A stretch of DNA of 64,000 nt from Lytechinus variegatus (taxonomy: Eukaryota > Echinodermata > Echinoidea > Temnopleuroida > Toxopneustidae). This document shows, piece after piece, positions 14,101-29,100 of this stretch; the stretch's first letter is position 1, and each line of letters begins with the position of its first letter. A program made the translations under genes and the position numbers. Under the pieces are notes generated by a model. That model was not told the DNA's origin, ran no database searches, and saw nothing but the letters and a program-made list of their open reading frames with translations. Location of the stretch: the NCBI RefSeq assembly GCF_018143015.1, contig NC_054751.1:32626347-32690346 (forward strand). The letters run 5' to 3'.

Positions 14101-17100
14101 ACATCCACCAGGTTTACAGTCTTACAACAAAAATGATGAATTAATCATAATACCATCACACCATAGCTCCATGATCACACAACATTCACACAGTGCTTCG
14201 CAACAAATATTTCACTTCTGTTCACACATGCAATAATTACTGTGGAAAACAAAAACAAAGCGTAACCACATTCGAATACCGTTTAAAAGGACAAATATAT
14301 TATAACTTTTGAGAAAAAATTGTGAACATACATAAACACTTAACCTTCAGCACATTGGATAACATTAACAGAGTTGCTTGAGAACAAAATATAATTATGG
14401 GGCATTGCAAGAAACTTATGTTCAATTGCAAATCAACTACATGTTTGTGTTTAAGCAAAGGACTTACCCTTGATTTTGGAATGTGTGAATGAGTAGAAAG
14501 TTTCTTGCAATGCACCATTAGTAACATTAAAACTGTTCTTTGGTTTTAAATTGTGTATTCTTATTTTTGTCAAGCTGTATTCCTGTCAAAGTCAGTATTC
14601 TTAGTCCTCTCCAAAACTGTGCTCGAATTTTCTTGTTTCCAATATCGATAAAGATCAATTTTCTGTTGTATCATTATCACTTCAAAATTTGCAAACGAAA
14701 AATGGCTTTGTCCAAATCAGTCCGACCAGTACATGATGGATCATCTCCCAGAATGAAGTAGCGAGCAGGGACCAGAGTCAGCAAGTGTGCAGATCTGTGT
14801 GTAGAAGAGACAAAAAAAAGAGATAGTCTAAATTACTAAATAATCATTCAAAGTACATGTATGATACATGTAAGAGACTAATACACGTAGTACTGTACTG
14901 TCTGCGACAGCCACATTTTTTTTATTTGAACAAAATGGTTTATAAATACTACTGAGTACGGTAGTACCAAACTTTTTAGTTGACTTTAAATTGTTTATTT
15001 TCTATAGAGTAGACTGTCTAAAATAATCATCATTTCATTCTTAACCGCAGCCTGTGGCAAAAATCATCATGGGACTCAACTTCGACTAGGCCTAATTATT
15101 AAGAAAAAGGTTAACTTTTTTTAAACATAAATCAAGAAATATCTCAATCTATAAAAACTTGATGGAATTCGGAAACCTGATAATCATTGAATAAATTTCA
15201 CTTTTTAGAAGACATCTACTTATTGTAATAATAATAATAATAATAATGGTATTTTATTCAAAGACTGTTCGCAGCAAGAGCTGAATTGTACAGAACTTTT
15301 ACATAAAAAAAGCATTAAACATAACAGTATCAAAATATTATTGAGCTTCGTTTACATTAAGTCTTAATTACAAATAAAACAGGTCCACCGTCCACAGTCA
15401 TAAATAATGCGAGCCATCTGTCATCATTACAGAAGTTTCAACGTATGGGACCAAAGACGAAATTCTACCAACCCGCGACGAACGCAATTTTAGCATTATT
15501 TCGCGCCATCGTAGAGTGAACGCGAAGGTTACTTCCGGGTAAAACGTAAATTTCTTGATTTTTAGGGTATCATTTTCTCTAAAATAAAATTATAAGGTGA
15601 GTTTGCGTCAAATTGGTTCTGACATATTTTGAACAGTGACTTTTCTTCTTTATAAAAAACCCTGATCGAAACAATTTGGTTATGTAGCAAAGTCAGGAAC
15701 CAAAAGTGAAATTCCGACTACAAAATCGTAGTTAAAATATTACTAAAATAAGCATCAATTAATCAGGTAAAAATGGTAGGTTGAAAATGTCGAAATATGA
15801 AAAATTATATATCAAAATGTAGATGAAGGCCTTGAGAATAACTTACCACAATTCGTTTCGACGTAAACTGAAGTTAGCGACCAGTACATAGCTATAACTT
15901 CAGCCCCTCCAAATCACTGGGAAAATCAAGCCAAATTGATCGCACGTTTTCCTTCGGAGACCGCTAGAGGGCCGCTGAATAAATCTTCGTGAATATGCTC
16001 ATTATCGCGCGAGCTGCGGTCTGACTGTCTTTAACAGATTTTCCTCAAACCTTCACCAATATTTTTTACTATTTTTTCTGCTATTTTTACAACAAAGTTT
16101 TCTTCAGGGTGAACTTCCCCTTTAAGGGGTGTATTTTCAGAATATGGAAATTACGTGTTTAGGGTGCTTTTTGAGACCCCATGGTTTTAAAGCTTACCTG
16201 AGAAGTTTGAAGTATCAATCCACAAAAATTGGTGCAAATTAAAAGTTTACTCGGCTTAGCAGCGCATTAAATTAATAAAGAATGCAAAAGAAAATCAGTG
16301 CAGGGCCCTAGCTAGCGCCGACGCTCGTTGGATGCGCATTTTGTATACTGTACCGTACATGCATGCACAGATCGCTGCAGAATAAGTGTAACTGAAGTTA
16401 TCGATTGATTTTCATTATTATGTTGCCAATTTGAAGAGCGTTTGTTTGTAGGCTTGTAGCACATGTGTGCGAGCGTATAACACGTAAGTTGTAGCGATGA
16501 TCGCTATCGCAATTGGTGATTCTCAAATTGACTCTGAGTGTGATTGAGCAATGCTTTCGAGACCGGAGCAGACCCATTTCGTGGTACAAAAACGTGAGTC
16601 TCCAGAAAGAATGTGGATTAAATTGGCGATTTTGGAAGTGAACTCACTCTGGATTAATTGAAATATATTGACATATTAGTAATTAAAACATGTGCAGTGT
16701 CTGAGAACTAAGATTTAATGTGAGGCTGTGAGCTTGTTCACTGACTTTGTAGCCCCATGCAAGCTTTATGCAGATGCTACCGTGTACACGGTGATGGAAT
16801 TTAGTACACGTGCACTGACTTGACCGTGCGTGTACACGTATACACGTGTACCCGAAACGGGCCTAATGGAAATTAGTAATTTTAGTCACAAAAGTGATAT
16901 TTTAATGATTTTTTAAAGTATGTGCTCAATACAGCATGGCATGCCGTAGTCCTACCTGTAGATTTTCCACAGGCAGGATGGTAGCAGTGAACAAGTGCAT
17001 CACACGAATGTGAGGGAATAAAACACGCCAAACCTTTCAATATTTCTCCACTATGTTAATCTTGATCTTATGATTTAAGTTCATTTTAAAAAGGAATTGG

Positions 17101-20100
17101 AAATTATTTATAAAAGTGTTTTTATCGCTTACCTCCAAATATCAACCAGGATACTCCTTTCGATCCGTCCTTAGTTATCCTTAATACTGCAGTGGAAATT
17201 ACGCAAACAACAATCGAAATTCAATTTTTCCTATTGAACATTCTCCAATCAAGTCGTCGGCGCATAATAGGAAATTGTACCAAAAATCAACAGGTTGCAT
17301 CTCATGTAGCCTGGGGCATTTTGGGGAGTGAAAGTCATATACTGTACGTATGGTCACTCCCCACTAACGCCTGGGACCCCTACCTATATTTCTCCACATA
17401 CGGGTACAAAACCAGAAACTTTCGCCCCCGAGAATTCTACTTTCCCTCTAAAAGATCTAGCCCTAAAACATGTACATGGGGTCCAACTTCATTTCCAACA
17501 TTTCTGCGATATTGATTTCATTTTTAAAGAAGAATTCATTCAAAAAACGAAAGATTTGTTATGAAAAGATGGGAAGAGCTTACGGCCGTGTTTATGTCGC
17601 CATCTTGATTTCTTTGTCTTCCGCTTGGCAACAGCATGCAAATCGCGTGATAGCTCTCCAGTTGAGATGCATCTTCTTACTTGCACTATATTTAAGTTTT
17701 GTTCAACTGCACCAAATGTCATGTGTTTTTGGAATAACCTTCCCTCCTCGATTGTAAATTGCCCCTCCCTGGAGTCATTTAAACTAAAACTGAAACAACT
17801 TCAATAAAAGTCATTCCACAAACGTTGCACTACTCTCTTCACTACGTTAGTGTGGATGTGTCTCCCAATGACATTTTACTGACCCAACTATTCAGATTTG
17901 TGATTGCGGCCTCAGCCAAGTACGACTATACTTTGTAAAGAGGACTGTACTCAACGGAAGAAGAAGAACAAGGTTGCTGACATAGCTCGTTTACTTCAAC
18001 TCGGTCTGAAACTGGCTCGTAAATCTTATCAGAATCGGGGCTCAACCGAAAATTATTTTTCCCACCACAGTTGTGGACAACAATATGAATATTCATGACT
18101 TTCGTCTTCGGAATATCAATATAGACTACGGTCTGGGCATGTGCGCGCATGAACTTATGTGTGGTCGTTCACGTTCAATGCCATGAATGAATCAGCACCC
18201 TAAAATTTACCTCAAGCAGGCTCCACTCCACTTCACTTCTGCTACACTATCAGTAGAGGCCGCGCTCGGCCATTATAGAAAATTGTCTCCAATGAGAGAG
18301 ATTATCTCCAATATCACTATCAGAGACTTTTTAAAAAATAATTTGGGTATCCAATTTCAGAGACAATCTCCAGTTTGGGAGACCAATTTCCTTTGTTTAT
18401 ATTTGCTGCAAAAGGATTACCTCGGAGGCAAAGGAAAATGTGATAGGCAGATTCCTCATGAAAAATAGCCCCTTTTCACCTTCTACTTTGAATATTCACC
18501 ATCTTTTGTTTTGATAAGGATTTTTGTTGTCATCCACACACAAAACAAATAGGCTTCAGACCTCAGTGAGACAAAATTTTGGGTGGGAAAAATTATGTTT
18601 TTTTTATTTATTGAAAACGGTTTATTTCAACAAGGGTTTCTATAGCAGCTTAAAAGCAGAATTGCATTACCCTTTACAATCATTTACATAAAAATACAAT
18701 CAATATCAAAATAAAAGACTCAATTTGCACAAATTCTACATCATACGAAATATAAAAACACATAGAAAGTTTGTTTATCATGTTGGGGGTGCATGTATTA
18801 AAAAACAACATTTATCCCCATCATGATAAACCAAAAATGAAATACATGCGGCCAAATAACATAAAAAACAAGGAATTCTGTCATACCAGAAACTATGGAA
18901 GAGATGGGAACAAAGAAAAGACAAAAAGAGGAAGAGAGAGAGAGAGAGAGAAAGAGAAAAAGCGTGTATGTGTGTGTGAGAGTGTGTAACAATAATAGAT
19001 AGATTTAAATGATTCAATAAAAGGTGTACATTATTTTAGTTTGTTGGTGTTATTTCTTTTGTTCTTTTGCAAAGCAAGCCTCCAATCTCCTCTGTTGGAG
19101 AGAGTCTCCCATATTGGCTAAGCGCCTCTACTGACTATGCTCCACCTCCCCGAATGTCCAAGGCCCTTGCTACCATTTAGTACGCATGGTGCTTACGCCA
19201 CTTGTAATTCAATTTTGGAGATATAGTGCCACACATAATAATTTCATTGATGAAGTGCCACGCCTAAAAAAAATAGCGCCACGCCTGATTGTACTCATGA
19301 TTGAAATGCATGAAGTAAGCGCCTGGGCCTGGCTGACCGCTGCCATGCCAGCCCCATTCTGCTCATGATCACACACCAAAAGCTCTGATGCACACCATTC
19401 ACCGCCCTGACCGTAGCCGTAGTTAGCGTGTACCGGTACCCGTTATTTGCCTGCAATGGCGAGCTGGTACAGCTACACATTCTTCTCTCCACTACAATGT
19501 AAGAATGTATTGCTGTAAATTCTAGTATCCTCGAAGTGCATGATCGAATATTTCAAAATTAATTTTTGATGATTGTTTCGACTGACTTGATAAAGAATTA
19601 ACTCCATTATACATGTATGTTAGATTAATGTATAATTTGTTTTACCCCAATTTCCACCTTTCATCTTTGTCAAGTTTCACAACTAGACCTACAGGATGTT
19701 TGTGTTTTCTTTTTCTTTAATTAATTTAATTTTTCATTGATATGGCGCGATTCCAGCAATAAGTGGGTGGTTGTGTCCTCTAAATTAGACGACCCATTCC
19801 TCTAAAATGCTAAAAAAAAATTGCCATCATTCATGAAGGAATTTTGCCCCCCCCCCCCCCCAGAAAAATGACAAGCTGAAAAGGGTGGGGGTCATCAATT
19901 CTAAACTTTTATGGGGTATATGTATGCACACACACACCCCCCATCCCTGGATCCTGTCTATTGTAACAGACCTGATAACTTTTTTTTAATTTGTTTTTTG
20001 AATGGTGACTTAAATTGATTAAAATTTGTTATGTCGCTCTTCTTTAATTTCTCTTTTTCTGATGGTACCCATGATGGTAATAATGAATAATCTGAACACT

Positions 20101-23100
20101 CACAGAATAGAAAACTTATATTCATACATGCAGCTTGCTTTTAATACAGGGTAGTGCATGTATATCATTTCTTGCTATTTTTTTTAAGTTTGAACAAAGA
20201 AAGTCAATGTTTTTTTTTATTTTTATACAAAGAAAGTTTATTTTTGCAATTTATAGTATAGTGATAATTCAGTGTTGTTGGTGGTTTAATGTCATTTGAG
20301 CTGATTTATGAATGTGTAATAATTTGGTTGAGGTGAGCTTTGGGTATTTTTTTTTACCTGCACGAATAGTCAAACCAATCGTGATACTGAAAAATGTGCA
20401 TTTGCTTGTATTATACTTTAAAATTGTGTTTAAAATGTATATTTCCTTTTTATGAAATTACGAATGTATTTTTTTGTATTATTATGATTATGTAATGCCT
20501 CTGTACCTTTGTAAACTCATCGCAATTCGACTTTGTTGCAATGATGTTTTTTATCAATAAACCAGTTATCCATCTATCTATCATTGAATAAATTCCAAAA
20601 TACATCATCAATCATGAGTGCTATAGAAAACCTCGGTATAAAAATCAGTAGGGGAGACCGGGGTCAGTTGGAACATGGGGTAAATTGAAACATTGTAATT
20701 TTCTTTAACGTCTTTAAAAAATTTCTGTGATACTGCCCTCAAGTTATTGTCATTATCAACAGCCATCCACCATATTACAGACAACACATGTGCAACAAGC
20801 CTGGTGAAGTTAGAAAACAGTTTTTGTTTTTTGACCTTCTGAGTAATTTTTTTCTCGTTCAGAAATGTTTGATTATCTCAGAGAAGTTAATAGATCAAGT
20901 TGGCCAGTTTGGGGGTATAATAGACACTTACATGTATACCAAGCTATAAAATAAGGTTATTAATATGCCATGGTGAAGTCTGCTTTTTGTGCTGTAAGCC
21001 TATAAATGTCAAATGGGCCTCCGGGGTTAGTTGGAACAAAATTGAAGGGGCTAGTTGGAACATGTTCCAACTTACCCCAAACATAATTATGAATGAAAAC
21101 ATTGGATATGAGAAAAAAACAAAGTATTTCACACTCTTCTGAACATGTATTGTATACCATGCTTGTTTTGTTTATCAGTTGGGTCTGAGTGTGCATTTAA
21201 GGCCTATTGTAGCCATTGAATGCAATGTTAACCCTTATCAAATGGGGGGGGGTCAATTTGAGCCCCCCTCACGAAATATTTTTACTACACTGCTAGCTGA
21301 CTTTTTACTTTCAAGTCTTGCGCATCATTTGAGACCAAATTTGTGATGCCTGTGTGCGCGGTTTCAAAATTACGCAACAAATTGTACGTGCATGTTCGGA
21401 CCCAAAATTGTTCAAAAACGTGATTCCATGTACAAGGTCAATGCAATTTGTGTTTTTCAACCAAAAGTTATAAATGTATGATTATTTTTACTTTTGCTGG
21501 TTCAAATAGATTCATTTTATGCTATTTATGATCGCAAAAGACTCCTGACAAAGTCCAACGGAAAAAACAAAGTTCGAAAAAACAAAAAATACATAAGAAA
21601 TTATATTTTTTGCATTTTTTGGTGGATATTTGTTATAAATGTGAAAATTGATACTCTCACCAAAAAATAGCATTCTACTAGCTTAATAATTAGAGTTAAA
21701 GGCAAAAAAATAAAAAAAACATATTTCTGGAAAATTTTATTTGCTTATTTGCATAATTAATTATGAGAAAAAATATAAATCAATTTTTGTCTTATAAATT
21801 TGATGCAGAAATGCATGAAATTGCTGATAGTACACTTAATTGCATGTTAACTCAAACACACCCAAATATGCGGAATTCTACTACACAGTCTGCTTGCGTG
21901 AGTGGCTGTATAATAGAAAACATCAAGTTCAATGAATCCACACTTTAATATTTTGCACTTGAATAAGATAAAGCAAATAGGCTAAAACCATGTAATATTA
22001 CAGTTTTAAGTAGATTTAGTATAATTCCTAATTGACCATGCAGTGTTCCAACTTACGCCATACCATGTTCCGACCCTCCCCGATATGAGGGTAAGTTGGA
22101 ACGTTTGCGATAGTCTTGTTCAAGGTGGATTTTTTCAGTAACCATAATAGAGTTAAAAATTTTATGGGCTTCATTTGAAGCCCTGAGATATATGCTTTAA
22201 GCTGATATATTGATTGTTTCTCGAATAAAATCTATTTGGATTTTACAGCCATTTTTGCCAAAAATGTTCCAACTAACCCCGGTCTCCCCTATTCCTTCAA
22301 AGGTCAAAAAGGCTTTGTCTCGTCTTTGCGTATTTGCTCTGACGGTATTTTCCCCCACACACCTCCCAACTCAATTATTGAAAATGACGGTAAAACCCCA
22401 GACATCAGAAGTATCAGATTTCTGATCACCATGTGCTTCTCAAGATTGTGCAATTTGTAGTTTTCTGTAAACGAAAGTTATATTGTGGGAGGAGGGTTCA
22501 AAGTCCTTGAAAGGGACTAGTGATAGTCTACATTTTCAATCGGTTCGAAAAATGTCAAACTGCCTTTCCAAATACATATTCTCCAGTAAAATATATCATT
22601 TAAAATAATGAATAGTTGGATAAGACTAACAACGATTGCATTAAATATGATTGGAAAATGTCGATAATTGAATTTGAACCACTACTGGTACTTGTATTAC
22701 TAACACACCAATCATATCGTAAGTATCATTAATTTCTTGCCAATAAGGCAAGCCTCTAATTTAAGACTAGCATGCAAACTTCTTCTTTATCATTATACTT
22801 GGTCCAAAAGAATGATGAAATCTGGAATGCATTCTTTTTCTGTATGAAAGAGATAAACAAGGGGATAACTCTGAAACAAAGTATACATTATTCAAGGACA
22901 TAAAATTTGTAAGAATATAGCATGCGAATTGAAAACAGATTTAAAGAAAGAAGATAAAAATGATATTTTATTCAATTTGATATATTCAATTTAATTAAAT
23001 TTGGTATCTTGTTCCAAAATCTATTAAAATGAAATACAACTTGTTAGAACATAAAGGAAAATAGTAGGGGAATAAGCATGGTAGCAAAAAGAGGGAATGG

Positions 23101-26100
23101 AGACCAGTATGGAGAATAGCTGCATTGTTCTGATTCAAGGAAAGTCAGATGATGCAGAAAGGAGGGACATATGGAGTTGGAAAGCAGTACAATATTTTTT
23201 TTCAGGGGGGGGGGGGGCGTGTAAACATCTACCAAGTCAGCCAGATCAAGTTGACCAAACTGCTTACACAATCCACTCGCAAATTACAACACACTGACTT
23301 CGGTGTCATTGTTTACATTTCGAATGGTTGATAATCGCAACTGAGGTGTCACTGGTAAGAATGATTTAAAAAAAAAGTTTTACAACCCTCGTAACTCACT
23401 TGCCACATCGAGCCTGGGGATCCACTCGTTAAAACTTGATTGACTGTAAAATGTCACCTATGATACTCCTAGGGGACAAACTGTCCTTATCTTACCTATA
23501 AACACTGAGGCTAATCATTTGTACGACAGCCAAACAAATCAGAGAAGAAAGGGAGATCATAACGAAATATAAAACTAATTCTAAGCCATTATTATCCGAA
23601 AACAATTTTCAAACATTCCCAATTGATCATTGTTTAATCTGAGATTTTTCTATTTCTGCTATTTCATTTTCCTTTCCTTGTCTGTTTAGTAATCTGAGAT
23701 ACTTGATACTTCTATTCTTCTATACAGACTTCTATTCTTTTTTATTTTCCTTTCCACCGTTGTCTGAATAATACATCATTTATATTTCTTTAGGAGAACG
23801 GGATTTCATAACGAGAGGTATTAAATATTTTTTTACTTGTTAGCATCTCAAAGCAATTCTAAAATGTTCCTGAGTAATGTGAGATATTTACGGCTTCTAT
23901 TCTGTTTTATATTCCTTTGGGCTGTTGTCTGAATAATGCGTCATTTATATTTCTTTTTGGAGGACAGGACTTCATAATGGAATATGTTTTCACTTAAAAT
24001 TATCAATTTTGAAAAATGCGCCACACGTAATTACGTACTTTGCGAGAGACCTGAACTCATGATATAGTTCAATATTTACAATGTTTGAAAAAAAACCACC
24101 AATAAATATGTACCGTACTTATACATTTGCCTTAAAACTTTTACTTCCTTTTCTATATTTTACTACTAGATACTGAAAGTAGATTGGACAAGAGATAGTG
24201 CAGGCAAGAGAGTTCCAGAGTACCTAGTTCATTTCAATGGCTGGAATCATAGGTAAGACTGCCATGATTTAGATGAATGATGCATATTTTTTGTGATAAT
24301 GTATATTTTTTGTGTAGGCACTCAGCAGTAATTTCGTTTTATATATTTTTTTAAATAAAAGAAACATAGCCTACAATCTTTTTTAAAAGACATGGTCACC
24401 CCAACTAAAGTTGATTTTAATAAAAAGAGAAAAATCCAACAAGCGTAACACTACAAATTTATCAAAATATTATTGTAAAATAAAAAAGTTTTGCTTACCG
24501 GTAATTTCACATAACAGTATATGCACATCCTGATTGGTATGCAATTGAGGAGACTGATGATGTCATCCACGTACTATTTCTTTTTTATTTTATTATATGA
24601 AATATGGAATATTCTAGACTAGATATCTCAATGTCAATTAGAACGAAGATTGATTCCTCCTTATCATGTAGAATTAACATTGTTATACGGTTCAGTCAAG
24701 TTGGTCCTTATTTTCAAATCTATAAATATATTGTATTATTCAAAGTTTTTCAAACAATAAAAAAAAAAGAAATAATAGGCGAAGTACATCATAGACTATC
24801 TCATTTGCAGGTCATTGAGTTGTGCATATAAATAAGTGAAACTTTAAAATGTCATAACTTTCATATTTTACATCCGATTTTGATGAAATTTAGGCTAGTT
24901 TTTCTCTATGTACATTTGAATTTAAAATCAACATTTTTGCTGGGGTGGACTTGACCTTTAAGGGTTCCATAATACCAATTTTATGTGCTCTAATCTGACT
25001 AATGGTTCATCTATGGCCTGCTTTCCATTATCAGGCCAAAGCTTGGAAATGCCTATTTCTCACAATTGTACCTTGTGTTTTCTGAAATGTATTGAAACTT
25101 AAAAATAGATATGAATTCTTTTAGAGGAATCGATACAGGATTGATGTTAAAATTTTTATAACCCCTCCCCCCCCAAAAAAAAAAAAATTGCTAATAATAT
25201 TTGTAATAAAAAAATAATAGATCAATTAAAACAAAACAAAAATCAACATTTGACTAAGGTGATACATGTACATGAAGTCCTTTAGTACAGGCTTGATTCA
25301 GGCATTTTTACGACAAAAAACCTTTATTGAAATCCATTAACTTAAAGATTGATCCAGTACAGTCTCCTGTTCCAGACTACTGATTCACACGTCCCGCCTG
25401 AGGCAATTCCTTTCTTTTCTTCAATCCTTTATTCATCCTTTTCACCTCCCTGTCTTTGTCGTTACTGACCGTATGACTGTTTGAAAAACAGTTTTCATGG
25501 TAATACTAATTCCAACATTATGGGTATACAAAATTGAGTACCATGTTGATTTATACTGTTTGAATGGAAAGCTTACAGCTGTCATGCCATTGGTGTTCAA
25601 TTAGTGTCTGTATCATTAGACTACCACTTAAGAGGTAGCCTGGTACTGTTTGCTAGTCAGCTGGTTGTCTATTGTTAGGGAGCTACGGTGAAGGTCACCA
25701 AGGTCATCAGTCGTGGTATTGGCGGGGGTTTTCAATTCATTACAATACAATGCAGAAAACAAATGATTTTATGGACGTTTCTGTTCATCAATACTGGAAA
25801 GGCTGTATAGATTTGAAGATTAACTTTATGTTCGCTTATGAGGGAACAAAACTAGGCCCAGTGGTAAGTTGAATCAAGGAGAATTGTAGCAATCATAGCA
25901 TATAAATTGTCAACAATCATAGCATATAAATTGTCAACAATCGGGGTACATGTAGATCTATGTTATGCTGTGTGCATGTTTTTGCAAGCTTCTGGAAATG
26001 TTCTGATGAATGATGGGGCATAACATAGACTTGTCTTGGTGAATTATACAGGTCAAAGGTCAAATATCTGGTCAAGCAAGCTTCCACATGTTATCTGCTT

Positions 26101-29100
26101 GCTCGAGTTTGCACTTTTTTTTATAGATTTTATTGTCATGAAACTCGTGAGAACCCACTTAAACTACATTCCCTATCTCACTGTACATGTCGATCCATAC
26201 TCCTCACAACAAATGTTTGTTCAGTTTGGAACACAGTTTTCAAATAGTGGTGTATGAATGGTGTATTGAAATCTATTGGAAACAGGCTATTTTATGGAAC
26301 ATTCTTGATCATGATATTTAGCTGAAACAAAACTTATTCGGCAGTCTGTTCAGATACATGAACAAAGAGTGTAGGAACTTGTCTAATTTGCCAGTAAAAC
26401 CATTCAAAAGTTCCAACTTACCTACTTGATAGGGAATAACTTTTTTTGATTTCACATTGTAAAGACTGCTACACAAAAAGTCTTGTGTAATATACAATAC
26501 AGACCACAAGTGCTCTTCAAATTTTGAACGCAAAACTATTCCGTGTGTATGATTCACAAAATTCATTCTGTACTATGTAATAGTGATGATTTAGACAGCC
26601 TACACTGAAATTAATAATGATCTTCCACGTATGTTTGCAGTTGTGTCAGTCAATGGAGGTGTACACCTGCTCTGATTTTTTATACTTCCCTTTTTCGTTT
26701 TTTTTTTTTAATAGACAAATTTATGTTAAATTTTTTTTTGTAATGCCCATGTACATGTATTAAAGTTTGACACTTGGTGTTACATGTAAGTTCACAGTGC
26801 ACAAATAAACAATAGATGTTTTGTATCATTTATATCATTACTATTTTCATTATAGTTGGGACAGGTGGGCTCCTGAACACTTCATTCTCAAGTACACAGA
26901 TGAAAGCTTGGAACATCAAGAGAAGCTCCAGAAAGAAGCAGAAGAGAAAATGTGAGTTTATTCTTTTCCCCTTATTTGTATTCCAAAAACTAATTGGGCA
27001 AATATTTCATACCAGAAAGTGCAATTTTATAACCACACTCAGATGTAATTTCTTTATACATAATCACGATAATTGAAATATTTCAGATCCAATTTTGAAA
27101 AGATGGGTGAGAAAATGTGTTTTCATGGGGTTTATTGTTTTCTTGCTATTCATAGGGCCATTACTATACTGCGAAATAGTGCTAAATTTTGGACTATCAT
27201 ATTTTGATTGATATGCAGTATAAAAGAAAGAAGTTGCAGCAAACAATTATTTCATGAGAAATTCTTTCAAATCAAGGTTAAATGCCACCATATTATCATA
27301 GAACTAGTTGCGGTAGGCCTACATTGAAATAAACTTGTCTTTAATAAGCGCTAGAGGGTATTCATTTGTCTAGCAATCGACTATGGTCAACAAGGAAATT
27401 TGTGATCACTCTCGCAAAAAGTGTTCACTAGCTTACAAGGTCATGAGCTATGGAATGCCTCTGTAACTCTTTATCAAGTGACGAAAATTATCTGATAATG
27501 TAGTCTATTTTTACCAATCCCCAGGACCGTACGTAGGGCTGGGACTAAAACCCGGGTACCCGGGTCCCGCCCGGAAGCGTCGGGTACCCGGGTAGAAAAA
27601 TCAATACCCGATACCCGAAAATTGCTCACCAGTATAACGTACATTTGATTTGTATTGCGTAGTGTAAGACATGATTGTAAACTCATCACAAAAGTACACA
27701 AGTCTCATTTTGAATCTCACCAATTACCCTCGAAATATCCATAAATATACTAGTTTTTCAAGTGATGATGATGTGACTGAGATCGTTCAATCGTCGCCAT
27801 GTTTCTTTTGCAGCGCAGTGACGTCATCCAGCCACTGCGACGCAAGCCAATTTATGAATGAAAATATAGTAAGCATGCGCATTGCAAGCCTCAGCCCCAC
27901 GCAGTATTCTGTCAAAACAAGTCTGCAATACTCTGTCACCTCGTACCAAAATCGACCTAGAATTCCACTTTCCTTTATTTCATATGAATTATGAAAGGTA
28001 TTCTCAGAGGATGTGTTTTCTCACCGATACCACGCAAGTAAGCAAATTTTATTACTTCTTGCTTTTCCGTCAAAATCTTACAAAGTAGCGTCGATGTTGC
28101 ATCGTGTTTGTGAGTTTGTAGAATCTATCGCTACGTGAACAAAGTCAATTGATTTCCGGGTTTCGGAGCATACAAGGCGCCAGCCAATCACGTTCTTGAT
28201 ACCATTTTCAGTTCATCATAAACCGAAAATGGTAACACGATCGTGATTGGCTGGCGCATTTGACGCTCCGAAACCCGGAAATCAATTGACTTTGTTCATG
28301 TAGCGATAGATTGTACAAACTCACGAACAAGATGGATTTTGACGGAAAAGCAAGAAGTAATAAAAATTTGCTTACCTGTGCGGTATCGGAGAGAAAACAG
28401 ATCCTCTGAGAGTACCTTTTATAATTCATATAAAATATAGAAAAGTGGAATTCTAGGTCGATTTTGGTACGAGGTGACAGAGTATTGCAGACTTGTGTCG
28501 ATGGAATACTTCGTGGCGCACGGGAGGCTTGCAATGCGCATGCTTACTATATTTTCATTCATAAATTGGCTTGCATGCATTGGCTTGATGACGTCACCTA
28601 TGGGATTTTTCCACCAGTCATATTTCGAGCGACATGATTTTCGGGTACCCGCCCGAAAATTACCACGGGTACCCGAAAAGAAAAAACCCGAAAGTCCCAG
28701 GCCTAACCGTACGCATGAATGCGGGAACAATAGGTGGGCACTGATCCGTTGTGTGATTGGTCAGGCATTTCACCAATCAGTGCGTCGATGTAAGGTGCAG
28801 CCGGTGATCTGTATATGCACATAAGCCGCGAGTCGGCAATATGCAAATAAAACAAAATTGGCCGGCTCACTAGTTTCCCGTGGGTGGGAGTTGACTAGCT
28901 GAGAGGTCCCTCGCTCAGGGCCGGGAACTTGTCTTTGTTTGTAAAATCATGAAATCTTTGCTGAAAACCAATTAACCTAGACTGATGATCGCGAATACAA
29001 AAGAGGCATTTGTGGGACAGTGTATTAATATTGCTTGGAGAAATACCCTACAATTTGTGGAATTCCATGCTTGTTATGCTAATTTCTCAGCAATTACATT

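Larger units (their letters stand above)
12211..16121. mobile_element. 3.9-kb TTAA-flanked transposon, non-coding
   Basis: The termini aggggaagttcaccctgac and gggtgaacttcccct are inverted, and similarity continues about 60 bp inward through the tgctatttttac region. TTAA lies at both outer edges (12207-12210, 16122-16125). TTAA targeting is the hallmark of piggyBac and Kolobok elements, and the superfamily is not resolved here. No transposase frame is visible. A smaller TTAA-type repeat (13444-13981) and an ATT-tailed fragment (15228) are nested in it. Confidence 0.8.

Noticed and set aside
28208..28824. Frames of 103-116 codons on both strands
   Set aside because: They fall in the inverted arms of the foldback element, and the same peptide appears on both arms.
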